Positions 1 through 5,499 of a stretch of 11,369 nt of DNA are shown piece after piece. Position numbers and translations under genes: made by a program. The DNA is taken from assembly GCA_030019325.1 (NCBI GenBank), contig JASEFB010000064.1, forward strand, positions 1 through 11,369, written 5' to 3'. This stretch comes from an archaeon (GTDB taxonomy: Archaea > Halobacteriota > Syntropharchaeia > Alkanophagales > Methanospirareceae). Each line of letters begins with the position of its first letter. Within the stretch, counting starts at the first letter, position 1. The notes beneath the pieces are model-generated. The model made no database searches. It saw only the letters and a list, made by a program, of their open reading frames with translations, and was not told the origin of the DNA.

Positions 1-507
1 TGCTCCTTCGCGTCTCCGCCTCTTCTCCACGCGGCGTATCCACCTTCGCATGTCCCGGATCAGCGGTAATAAACGTCGCATCTTGAACCACTCCCTGCTT
101 CACCTTGAGCCCCAGGAAGTCCAGTTGTCTTTGAAGTTCCACCCAGATCGCCCGGTCTTTACCGGTTTTCGCTAAGCTAAGCGATCCCTGAAATACCAAA
201 CCGTCGAATAATCGGGGATATCCTCAGGAAAGCCGAGGAATTTCCTGAAGGAGATCCGATCGGCAACCTGCTTCTCAAGCTCCGGATCGGAGAGCCCGTG
301 CCATTGCTGGAGCACGAGCAGTTTGACCATTACCACCTCGTCGATGTTTGGTCTACCACCTCGCTCGCTCCTGTTATCATACATACCACCCATAATCGAA
401 CGAAATGCCTCCCAATCAATCAACGACTCAACCTCTGCAAGTCGATCGCCAAGGCGCTTTACTCGCTTATACTCCTCATTAAACGCAAAATCGGTTAGTG
501 ATTTCAT
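1..507 (-). pseudogene. IS5-family transposase, frameshifted and cut by window edge
   Basis: The intact 5' part (ATG at 507, 111 codons) matches the N-terminal InsH/DUF772 domain of IS5-type DDE transposases: a helical lead, the GGRPNIDEVVMVKLLVLQQW stretch, then LSDPELE, ISFRKFLG and DYSTVWYFRDRL. A TAG at 172-174 stops it. The next frame continues the family pattern without a break (AKTGKDRAIWVELQRQLDFL, then QDATFITADPGH, which should hold the first catalytic Asp). The break is a perfect 5-bp tandem duplication at 171-180; removing one copy restores R-L-A-K-T-G. The remaining catalytic core lies beyond base 1. It is therefore a frameshifted copy, probably inactive unless helped in trans. 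No good Shine-Dalgarno site precedes the ATG, and I could not identify the terminal inverted repeat or a target-site duplication. The family call is solid, the subgroup is not. Confidence 0.85.
171..180. repeat. 5-bp tandem duplication breaking the transposase frame
   Basis: The pentamer GCTAA occurs twice in a row on the plus strand. On the coding (minus) strand it reads TTAGCTTAGC, and the second copy creates an in-frame TAG. With one copy, the reading frame joins the two conserved halves of the transposase. This is the pattern of replication slippage. It is not a run of A or T of the kind used for programmed frameshifting. Confidence 0.8.
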
Positions 508-576
508 GAATAGAGCTATGTCACAATCGCATATGACTTTTACGGTTTTTACTCCGGTTTTTCAAAATTCTCTTTA

Positions 577-590
577 TTTTATATAATATT
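577..590 (+). promoter_or_regulatory. TATA box for the CAT tRNA
   Basis: An AT-only stretch containing TTTATATAAT lies about 35 bases before the tRNA 5' end, the spacing expected for an archaeal TBP/TFB promoter with a short 5' leader trimmed by RNase P. It falls between the transposase start and the tRNA. The assignment rests on position and composition only. Confidence 0.55.
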
Positions 591-618
591 AAAAGAGTTA
601 TTATAGGTTTATTAAGAG

Positions 619-693
619 GGGCCTGTAGCTTAGCATGGTTAGAGCGCCCGGCTCATAACCGGGCGGTCAAGGGTTCAAATCCCTTCGGGCCCA
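619..693 (+). tRNA. tRNA with CAT anticodon (elongator Met or Ile2)
   Basis: A full cloverleaf can be drawn by eye. The acceptor is GGGCCTG/CGGGCCC with one G-U pair, the anticodon stem CCCGG/CCGGG closes a CTCATAA loop with CAT at 654-656, and the T arm is AAGGG-TTCAAAT-CCCTT. The discriminator is A at 693; no CCA is encoded and no intron is seen. The anticodon stem lacks the stacked G-C triplet of initiators (27-31 read CCCGG), so it is not tRNA-iMet. Elongator Met and the agmatidine-modified tRNA-Ile2 both carry CAT and cannot be told apart safely from sequence alone. Confidence 0.93.
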
Positions 694-700
694 TCAAACA

Positions 701-752
701 GACGGCATTAACACAGACTGAAGAAACCCTGAGTAGTGTTCAAATGCCTGTC
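701..752. terminator. Imperfect hairpin between convergent tRNA and thg1
   Basis: GACGGCATT-AACAC (701-714) pairs with GTGTT-CA-AATGCC-T-GTC (736-752), giving about 14 base pairs with a 1-base and a 2-base bulge around a 21-base loop. It sits between the tRNA 3' end and the thg1 stop codon, which face each other, so a role in ending one or both transcripts, or in RNA processing, is plausible. No U-tract follows directly. The rest of the 73-base gap shows nothing else. Confidence 0.35.
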
Positions 753-766
753 ACTAACAGAAATAA

Positions 767-1531
767 TCACGAAGTTCCGATTAGGTTCTCTATCAGGGTT
801 CGCCCTTCCTCAGATCCAAATAATGGCAGGTCCCAGAGCTGAACTACCCTGTAGCGTGTAGCAGTAACTTTCTTCGCCGCTCTTGGGTTGTAGCCCTCCT
901 TTTCATACCGTTCCTTAGCAATCAAAACGCCCCTTCTTTGCCATTTTGGCGTTTCATTCAGGTTGATTCCCCTACGAAAGAGCAGTTCATGCACCTCCAT
1001 CGCCTCCATTCCCTTCAGTTGCTTCCCAGCCTCCGTTTCACTGAGCCCTGCTGCTCGTAGCCCGTAATATCCATACGCATTAAGGTGATTTCGCCATGCT
1101 TCTGCCTGCCGCTGCACGAGATAGCCCCAAACATCTTCTCCTCTGCAAACAGGGATTACCCGCGCATCGAAGGCGAGAGCCTCTTTAAAATCCAGAGCGA
1201 TGGTCAAAGCACTTGCTAAAAAACCTGCAATTACAGAATCCAGTTTCTCTATCCTTCCTTTAAACGGGACCTGTGCGAAAAAGAGATTTATCTCATCCGA
1301 GAAGGTATAAGCGAGTTTTGGGTCGAATCCGCTCTTCTCAAAGAAGATTTTTGTTGCTTTCACCATTCCCCGTGCGAATCGTTCGTCGTAAGGTTTCTCA
1401 AAATCGTTTAAGAGACGCTTGAAGTTCCTTCCGTCAGCACGCACAATCAGCGGAGGATGAGCTTTTATCTCGGCGTATATCTCCTTATCCCCGTTCTTAT
1501 TGGTAAATCTTCCTCGGTTCCAAATCTTCAT
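767..1531 (-). CDS. thg1: tRNA-His guanylyltransferase (Thg1/Thg1-like protein)
   Basis: A 254-residue member of the Thg1 family, which adds nucleotides in the 3'-to-5' direction to the tRNA 5' end: G-1 on tRNA-His, or 5'-end repair in the archaeal and bacterial Thg1-like branch. The sequence shows the palm-domain metal site RADGRNF (31-37, Asp33), FSDEIN (77-82, Asp79 and Glu80), FDAR (121-124) and the downstream YLVQRQAEAWRN and W-Q-R-R-G elements of the family. Length is normal. The ATG at 1531 begins 27 bases after the PRC-barrel stop on the same strand, so the two are probably co-transcribed. No clear Shine-Dalgarno site precedes it. The family is certain. Whether it acts mainly as G-1 synthase or repair enzyme cannot be read here, since tRNA-His is not in the window. 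Confidence 0.95.
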   Translation of the reverse strand: MKIWNRGRFTNKNGDKEIYAEIKAHPPLIVRADGRNFKRLLNDFEKPYDERFARGMVKATKIFFEKSGFDPKLAYTFSDEINLFFAQVPFKGRIEKLDSVIAGFLASALTIALDFKEALAFDARVIPVCRGEDVWGYLVQRQAEAWRNHLNAYGYYGLRAAGLSETEAGKQLKGMEAMEVHELLFRRGINLNETPKWQRRGVLIAKERYEKEGYNPRAAKKVTATRYRVVQLWDLPLFGSEEGRTLIENLIGTS

Positions 1532-1558
1532 CCCAGCGCTCTTTCTTCACGTCCTCTT

Positions 1559-1849
1559 TTATTTACTCTCTTTTGTCCTCTCCGTCTCTTCCTCAGTCTC
1601 GCTCTCCATTACTCTTCTCTTCACATGCTTTATCAGCACTATATCCCCAATTGCCGTTACCCATCGGTAGGGAATGATCACTCCCTTCCTCTTGCCCACG
1701 CTGAAAGCGTTTGGATTCACGTTCTTCACCGCCAATCCTGATATCCGCTTCTCTTTTATGTCGACCGTTACATCTTCTATCTTACCGACGCGTATCCCTC
1801 TATCGGTATACAAATCCTGCCCATATAAGGAAGACAATTCTATTTCCAT
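1559..1849 (-). CDS. Small archaeal PRC-barrel domain protein
   Basis: A 96-residue soluble protein with one PRC-barrel covering roughly residues 3-76: SSLYGQDLYTDRGIRVGKIEDV, then the DIKEKRISGLAVKN strand pair, and the IIPYRWVTAIGDIVLI end that is typical of archaeal single-domain PRC-barrel proteins. The last 20 residues are a Glu/Lys-rich tail, probably disordered. Proteins of this class include the CdpB factors that bind SepF in haloarchaeal cell division, but many others are uncharacterised, so no division role is claimed. It is first in a likely two-gene unit with thg1. Transcription should start from the shared TATA box about 30 bases upstream, giving a leaderless or nearly leaderless message. 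No signal peptide or membrane segment is visible. Confidence 0.88.
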   Translation of the reverse strand: MEIELSSLYGQDLYTDRGIRVGKIEDVTVDIKEKRISGLAVKNVNPNAFSVGKRKGVIIPYRWVTAIGDIVLIKHVKRRVMESETEEETERTKESK

Positions 1850-1872
1850 AATGCTATTTATGGATTAGGGGC

Positions 1873-1886
1873 AATATATATAATTA
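1873..1886. promoter_or_regulatory. Shared bidirectional TATA box
   Basis: AATATATATAATTA with a perfectly symmetric TATATATA core (1875-1882) lies midway in the 60-base gap between two divergent start codons, 1849 (minus) and 1910 (plus), about 30 bases from each. That distance fits leaderless transcripts in both directions. There is no room for two separate archaeal promoters and no Shine-Dalgarno site before either ATG. Confidence 0.65.
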
Positions 1887-1909
1887 ACGGATTAACCTAA
1901 CTAAGAAAG

Positions 1910-3070
1910 ATGCGAACGTCTATACAAGTTGGTCGAATTATAGGTATACCCATACGATTGCATTTCACCTTTCTCTTTATATTACCCCTGATTGTATTGA
2001 TGTTTGCCGTAGCTCCAGGACCGTTCGGCTTAAGAGATGCGAAGGACATATCAGGACCCTTCCGCTATTCCTTAGCGACCATAGCAGCTTCTCTATTCTT
2101 TATCTCGTTATTACTCCACGAGATGTCCCATTCCTATGTTGCGATGAAATACGGGACAAAAATAAGGAGCATTACGCTTTTCATCTTCGGTGGCTTGGCC
2201 ATGATGGAGGATTTACCAAAGGAATCAGAGAAGGAGTGGAGGATAGCAATTGCTGGACCTTTGATGAGTTTTGCCATTGGGGGGATATTTCTATTCACCT
2301 ATTTTGGTATAAAAACAGTAAATTTGGTTATTTACGACCCGCTTGCTATCCTGCTCTTCAGCATCGGGCTTCTTAATGTGGTATTAGCATCGTTTAACCT
2401 ATTACCTGCGTTTCCAATGGATGGAGGGCGGATTTTAAGAGCCTTTCTTGCAAAAAGAATGCAATTCCTCGAGGCGACGAGGAGAGCAGTGCTCGTCGGG
2501 AAGACATTTGCCGTTATAATGGGTATAGTGGGATTTATGCCCGATCCCTTTCTGCTCTATTCGACTGGAGAGGTAAGGCCTTTTAACCTCTGGTTAACGC
2601 TCGTTGCCGTTTTTTTATACATGGCGGCAACAGAAGAGGAAAGTGCTACGATCATGTTTGCCACGTTAGAGGGAACAAAGGTAAGAAATGTGATGAGAAC
2701 TGAGAACGTGAGTGTACTGGCGGACATGCTGATCACGGAGCTCGCAGAGAAGATGCTTAAGGAGAAAAACGCGGAATATGCGGTGGTGAGTGACAGTGGT
2801 GATTTAAAAGGGCTTATAACATTCAGTGAAATTAAGGAGCTGTCAACCGAGCAACGGCACTCTTTAAGGATTTCTGATATAATAAGCCCGGTTGATCGGC
2901 TGAGCGCGGTTATCTCACAAGAGGAAGAAGCAATAGAAGCGCTCAAAAGAATGATACGAGGTAAAAAGAATATTTTGGCTGTGGAAGAAGAGGGGAGTGG
3001 GGAGATCATAGGAGTTATAACGAAGAGGGATATAGTGATGCATATAGAAATATTGAAAGGGGGCAGTTAA
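1910..3070 (+). CDS. Site-2 protease family M50 metalloprotease with CBS pair
   Basis: A 386-residue polytopic membrane protein. Hydrophobic segments lie near residues 18-36, 54-73, 111-135, 142-165, 192-212 and 224-241. The zinc-binding HEMSH motif (70-74) is inside a membrane segment and the second conserved motif NLLPAFPMDGGR (163-174, Asp171) completes the active site, so it should cut substrates within the membrane. A soluble C-terminal half from about 255 holds two CBS motifs (VRNVMRTENVSV and ISDIISPVDRL), each followed by a strand-turn ending in GLITFSEI or GVITKRDI. These usually bind adenine nucleotides and gate activity. Length and domain order match archaeal S2P-CBS proteins of the SpoIVFB-like group. 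The ATG at 1910 fits a leaderless transcript. The substrate is unknown. The stop lies 13 bases from the convergent rnp2 stop. Confidence 0.93.
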   Translation: MRTSIQVGRIIGIPIRLHFTFLFILPLIVLMFAVAPGPFGLRDAKDISGPFRYSLATIAASLFFISLLLHEMSHSYVAMKYGTKIRSITLFIFGGLAMMEDLPKESEKEWRIAIAGPLMSFAIGGIFLFTYFGIKTVNLVIYDPLAILLFSIGLLNVVLASFNLLPAFPMDGGRILRAFLAKRMQFLEATRRAVLVGKTFAVIMGIVGFMPDPFLLYSTGEVRPFNLWLTLVAVFLYMAATEEESATIMFATLEGTKVRNVMRTENVSVLADMLITELAEKMLKEKNAEYAVVSDSGDLKGLITFSEIKELSTEQRHSLRISDIISPVDRLSAVISQEEEAIEALKRMIRGKKNILAVEEEGSGEIIGVITKRDIVMHIEILKGGS

Positions 3071-3083
3071 ACAAACCAAAGCA

Positions 3084-3419
3084 TTATCGCTGTAGACGGG
3101 TTGCTCCTTTTATCGTACCCGAGATTTTGATCACTCGTATGCCAACTCGTGCTCCATTTACCGAATGGATGCACGCTAACGACGCCCTTACTTCCTCGAC
3201 TTTATCATGAGCACATCTCAGGATCCCCACGCCGCTCTTGCTCTCCTCTCTATTGTGGTATTCGATCAGCCGTAACTTAATTTCACTTGCTCCTACATCG
3301 CCATATAATGAATAAATCGAATCCCATATCTCTTTCAACAGATCCCTCTTATCTATTTCTCGCTCACACAGCACCTCAAAGAGGAGATACCTCCTCCTCT
3401 CACGAAGCGAGGGCGGCAT
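3084..3419 (-). CDS. rnp2: RNase P protein component 2 (Pop5 homologue)
   Basis: A 111-residue protein matching archaeal Pop5/Rnp2, which pairs with Rpp30 to activate the catalytic centre of archaeal RNase P in tRNA 5' maturation. Family signatures are the start MPPSLRERRRYL, a helix with LLKEIWDSIYSLYGDVGASE, and the core GILRCAHDKVEEVRASLA followed by NGARVGIRVIKISGTIKGA. The open frame runs up to 3653, but that extension reads through the palindromic repeat and into the rnp3 3' end. The true N-terminus of the family begins at the ATG at 3419; 3428 is a second choice three codons earlier. No good Shine-Dalgarno site or own promoter is evident, so it is probably translated from a message begun upstream of rnp3. 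Pop5 and Rpp30 genes are commonly neighbours in archaea. Confidence 0.92.
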   Translation of the reverse strand: MPPSLRERRRYLLFEVLCEREIDKRDLLKEIWDSIYSLYGDVGASEIKLRLIEYHNREESKSGVGILRCAHDKVEEVRASLACIHSVNGARVGIRVIKISGTIKGATRLQR

Positions 3420-3430
3420 ATAAAGCATCA

Positions 3431-3582
3431 AATCCCAATACATACCAATACATACCAATACTACCAAGCAAATCCTAAATCCCAATACTACCAATTTTGC
3501 ACCCACCTTTTGTTTTATTTTTACTTGCTTGGGATTTGGTAGTTGGGATTTACTTAGGATTTGGTAGTATTTGAAATTTGGA
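3431..3582. repeat. Imperfect palindromic repeat element between rnp3 and rnp2
   Basis: The 167-base gap between the RNase P genes is filled with short words on the theme AATCCCAA / ACTACCAA / AAATCCTAA and their complements. A left arm at 3457-3495 matches, inverted and with small gaps, a right arm at 3531-3572 (TTGGTAGT, GGGATTT, TTAGGATTTGGTAGTATT). A 35-base centre separates the arms. The left edge also holds a perfect tandem copy of CATACCAATA (3441-3460). Composition differs sharply from the flanking genes. It resembles the dispersed TTGGGATTTGG-type intergenic repeats seen in many bacterial and archaeal genomes, and could fold into a long hairpin in the rnp3-rnp2 transcript. Only one copy is visible here, so whether it is mobile is inferred. 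Confidence 0.75.
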
Positions 3583-3586
3583 TTTT

Positions 3587-4258
3587 TTATATTATCTCCA
3601 CTTCTTTTTCCTTTTTCCATCTCTTCTCTAATATGCCTTGGGGAATATCGCATAACGCACTTGTAGCCTCCTCCTTACTCATCCCGAAGAGCGCTGCGAG
3701 GGCAATCATCTCTCGTGGCGCCCTTAAATCGTATATCGAGTGAGCATTGCTGGTTAATATCATGGGGGCGTTATATTTCCTCACCAGCTTCAAAGTCTCT
3801 CGCATTTTATCAAGGATTCGTGCTCTATCACTCCTTCTGTTGTGAATTAATGCCCCCAGATTAAAGTCTATTGCAACACCGTTTGCCGCAGCGTATCTCA
3901 CCGATACGTGGTTCAGCTCCCCTTCCCCGTTTTCTCCACAGGGATGAGCCAATATATCCACCCGGGAATCCTCTACCGCCGCTCTATTAAGTTTATCCTC
4001 ACCGCCATGAACCGCTAAGAGAGGCACTTTTCCCCAGTGGAGCGTTATTTTTCTTTTCAGTTCAAGAACCGAATTTGCTCTTATCTCTACACCAGTGATG
4101 ATGAAATTTGACTCCACACTCTCTTTCACACTCTCATCGTGGTTTGTTAGTGCGATCCCAGCATAGCCATATCGTTTTGCAACTCTGAGCAGTTCCTCTA
4201 CTGGTGCATCGGTTTCTGGATATGCATGCACGTTGAGGTCGAAGAAATTGGGCATCAC
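3587..4258 (-). CDS. rnp3: RNase P protein component 3 (Rpp30 homologue)
   Basis: A 223-residue TIM-barrel (PHP-like fold) protein of the Rpp30 family, partner of Pop5 in the RNase P specificity/activation complex. Characteristic pieces in order: FFDLNVHAYPE (5-15), VAKRYGYAGIALTNHDE, ITGVEIRANSVLELKRKI, LLAVHGGEDKLNRAA, DILAHPC, GVAIDFNLGALIHNRRSDR and the closing SNAHSIYDLRAPREMIALAALFGMSKEEA. Length is standard. Two ATG codons lie in tandem; the second (4255) is about 25 bases from the centre of a TATA-like site at 4277-4282, the best spacing for a leaderless message. It leads rnp2, now separated by the repeat element. In many archaea these genes belong to the exosome/proteasome superoperon, but here nothing else of that cluster is adjacent. 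Confidence 0.94.
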   Translation of the reverse strand: MMPNFFDLNVHAYPETDAPVEELLRVAKRYGYAGIALTNHDESVKESVESNFIITGVEIRANSVLELKRKITLHWGKVPLLAVHGGEDKLNRAAVEDSRVDILAHPCGENGEGELNHVSVRYAAANGVAIDFNLGALIHNRRSDRARILDKMRETLKLVRKYNAPMILTSNAHSIYDLRAPREMIALAALFGMSKEEATSALCDIPQGILEKRWKKEKEVEII

Positions 4259-4276
4259 ACTAAACTAAAGAAGAGG

Positions 4277-4285
4277 ATATAACTT
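4277..4285 (-). promoter_or_regulatory. TATA-like box for rnp3-rnp2
   Basis: On the minus strand AAGTTATAT lies 21-25 bases before the tandem ATGs of rnp3. It overlaps the end of the small 23-codon frame upstream. A purine-rich/AT stretch precedes it. This is the only good candidate promoter for the RNase P pair. Confidence 0.45.
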
Positions 4286-4355
4286 AAAAAGTCAATAGTA
4301 AGGCCACAAAAACGAGATACAATATCTTCTCCGCGAGTTTTCGCCAGCTCTTCAT
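4284..4355 (-). CDS. Possible 23-residue membrane peptide
   Basis: A short frame (ATG at 4355, TAA at 4284-4286) begins 24 bases after the UbiA stop on the same strand. It encodes a basic N-terminus (MKSWRKLAEK) followed by an uninterrupted hydrophobic stretch (ILYLVFVALLLTF), the layout of a single-span small membrane protein. A TATA-like ATATAAAG on the opposite reading (4370-4378) sits only about 19 bases before the ATG, a little close for its own promoter, so co-transcription with UbiA is as likely. There is no strong Shine-Dalgarno site. A frame this short can arise by chance. The case rests on amino-acid layout and position only. Confidence 0.3.
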   Translation of the reverse strand: MKSWRKLAEKILYLVFVALLLTF

Positions 4356-4379
4356 TGAGCAGTTATCCAAATATAAAGT

Positions 4380-5282
4380 TTACAAGCGAACCAATGCACC
4401 ACTTACAAATGCAAATAAGCCAATACCAATTGCTATCAACGTCTCTTTCCTCGTATAGTTATAGTCTATATCCACTTCTTGCAGCTTGAAACAGGTATGC
4501 ACCAGGAGCATATCGGCTGCTATAACCGGGAGTAGATAGGCGGGATTGAAGAAGTAAGCGGTGTGGTACGTGAAAAAGGGTATCACACTCAGTATGATTG
4601 CCAGGGTATAAGAAAAAATCACGACTCTTTTCGCTTTCTCGGTCCCGTATACCCGTGCAATACTCCTTATATTCCTCAGCGTGTCTCCTTTAACATCAGC
4701 TATATCCTTCATCACTTCTCGTCCAAAACCTGCAAGGAACGCAATGGAAGAGAGGATCAGGAGCACCAGTTCTATCCTTTCGGGTTCTACGATTAATCCG
4801 CCAAAGATAAAAGGTATTGCCATCGTAAATGCGATATAAATATTGCTCACTGCGAGGAATTCCTTTATTTTTAGGTCGTAAAGAATACCCAAAGCCGCTG
4901 ATATAAGTGCCAAGAGGAAAAGAATGCGATTCAAGAACGATGCGCAGATAATACCGAGGGTCGTGGCGAGGATCGCGACGAGCAAAGCCTCTTCTTTTCT
5001 CAGCTCACCTCTCACCAAAGGTCTATCTATCCTCTGGTTCGCAATATCTGATTCCAGATCACAAAAATCATTCAACGCAAATGTACCTGCTTGAATGAAG
5101 AGAGCGGTAAAAAAGCCGAGGAGAGCTATTTGCGAGGGAATCACCAAAGCTACACCAAAAATCGGTGCTGGTTCATAAAATCTCCCACCAGCGACGATTA
5201 TCCCCAGTATCACCCCGAGCCCATACATCACCCCGTGTTCTAATCTCGTTAATTCCCAGAGCGCTTTTATTTTTCGTATCAT
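4380..5282 (-). CDS. UbiA-family prenyltransferase, possibly DGGGP synthase
   Basis: A 300-residue integral membrane protein with about eight hydrophobic spans and both Asp-rich motifs of the UbiA superfamily: NDFCDLESD (71-79) followed by NQRIDRPLVRGEL, and KDIADVKGD (192-200). These bind the Mg-diphosphate of the prenyl donor; YDLKIKE (135-141) is the usual loop. In archaea the commonest role is digeranylgeranylglyceryl phosphate synthase, the second ether bond of membrane lipids. However, the stretch after motif 1 lacks the usual DRINRPDRPIPSG form, so a paralogue acting on another acceptor (quinone- or tetrapyrrole-like) is possible. The ATG at 5282 is preferred over the one at 5315 because IRKIKALWELTRLEH is the usual family start and the extra 11 residues look unlike it. 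It is preceded by a hairpin and tRNA-Arg and followed by the small membrane frame. Confidence 0.85.
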   Translation of the reverse strand: MIRKIKALWELTRLEHGVMYGLGVILGIIVAGGRFYEPAPIFGVALVIPSQIALLGFFTALFIQAGTFALNDFCDLESDIANQRIDRPLVRGELRKEEALLVAILATTLGIICASFLNRILFLLALISAALGILYDLKIKEFLAVSNIYIAFTMAIPFIFGGLIVEPERIELVLLILSSIAFLAGFGREVMKDIADVKGDTLRNIRSIARVYGTEKAKRVVIFSYTLAIILSVIPFFTYHTAYFFNPAYLLPVIAADMLLVHTCFKLQEVDIDYNYTRKETLIAIGIGLFAFVSGALVRL

Positions 5283-5356
5283 AAACCCTTTCCTTAAACT
5301 GACAAGCGTTACCAAAAGAGCTTAAAGGCTTCTCTTTTCTTTTCAGGTTTCTTTGA

Positions 5357-5385
5357 TAAAACTTTCTTATCTAAAGAAAGTTTTA
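5357..5385 (-). terminator. Perfect 12-bp hairpin 3' of tRNA-Arg
   Basis: TAAAACTTTCTT (5357-5368) and AAGAAAGTTTTA (5374-5385) are exact complements around a 5-base loop. The hairpin starts 3 bases beyond the tRNA-Arg discriminator base, on the tRNA's downstream side, and ends about 75 bases before the UbiA start. Its downstream arm on the minus strand reads AAGAAAGTTTTA, with TTTT only as part of the stem. It may stop or mark processing of the tRNA transcript. Hairpin terminators are not general in archaea, so the function is inferred. Confidence 0.45.
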
Positions 5386-5387
5386 AG

Positions 5388-5459
5388 CGGAGTCGCTGGG
5401 ATTCGAACCCAGGTCGTCAGGTCCGGAACCTGACAGGATATCCACTACCCTACGACCCC
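5388..5459 (-). tRNA. tRNA-Arg (CCG anticodon)
   Basis: A 72-base cloverleaf: acceptor GGGGTCG/CGACTCC with one G-U, a weak D stem (GGGT/TCCT, with a G-U and a U-U), anticodon stem TCAGG/CCTGA around TTCCGGA with CCG at 5426-5424, a 4-base variable region and T arm CTGGG-TTCGAAT-CCCAG. The discriminator is G. No CCA is encoded and no intron is seen. It sits between pgk and the UbiA gene on the same strand. Confidence 0.95.
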
Positions 5460-5490
5460 TCCCCCACGGTATTACTAACTCAAACCAGAA

Positions 5491-5499
5491 GATAAAATT
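5491..5499 (-). promoter_or_regulatory. TATA-like box for tRNA-Arg
   Basis: On the minus strand AATTTTATC overlaps the pgk stop codon and lies about 36 bases before the tRNA 5' end, suitable for a short leader. It allows tRNA-Arg expression independent of the gap-pgk message. Confidence 0.4.

Noticed and set aside
160..185. Programmed ribosomal frameshift in the IS5 transposase
   Set aside because: There is no slippery run of A or T at the break, and the shift is fully explained by an exact 5-bp duplication.
3441..3460. Tandem decamer as a possible CRISPR-like array
   Set aside because: Only two adjacent 10-base copies, with no spacers and no cas genes; it is part of the palindromic repeat element.
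3420..3653. 78-codon N-terminal extension of the rnp2 frame
   Set aside because: It is a read-through of the palindromic repeat and of the rnp3 3' end. Its sequence is repeat-derived and the Pop5 family begins at the ATG at 3419.
5314..5338. AAAAGAG/CTCTTTT inverted repeat upstream of the UbiA gene as an operator
   Set aside because: Only seven base pairs around an 11-base centre in AT-rich DNA; too weak to call.
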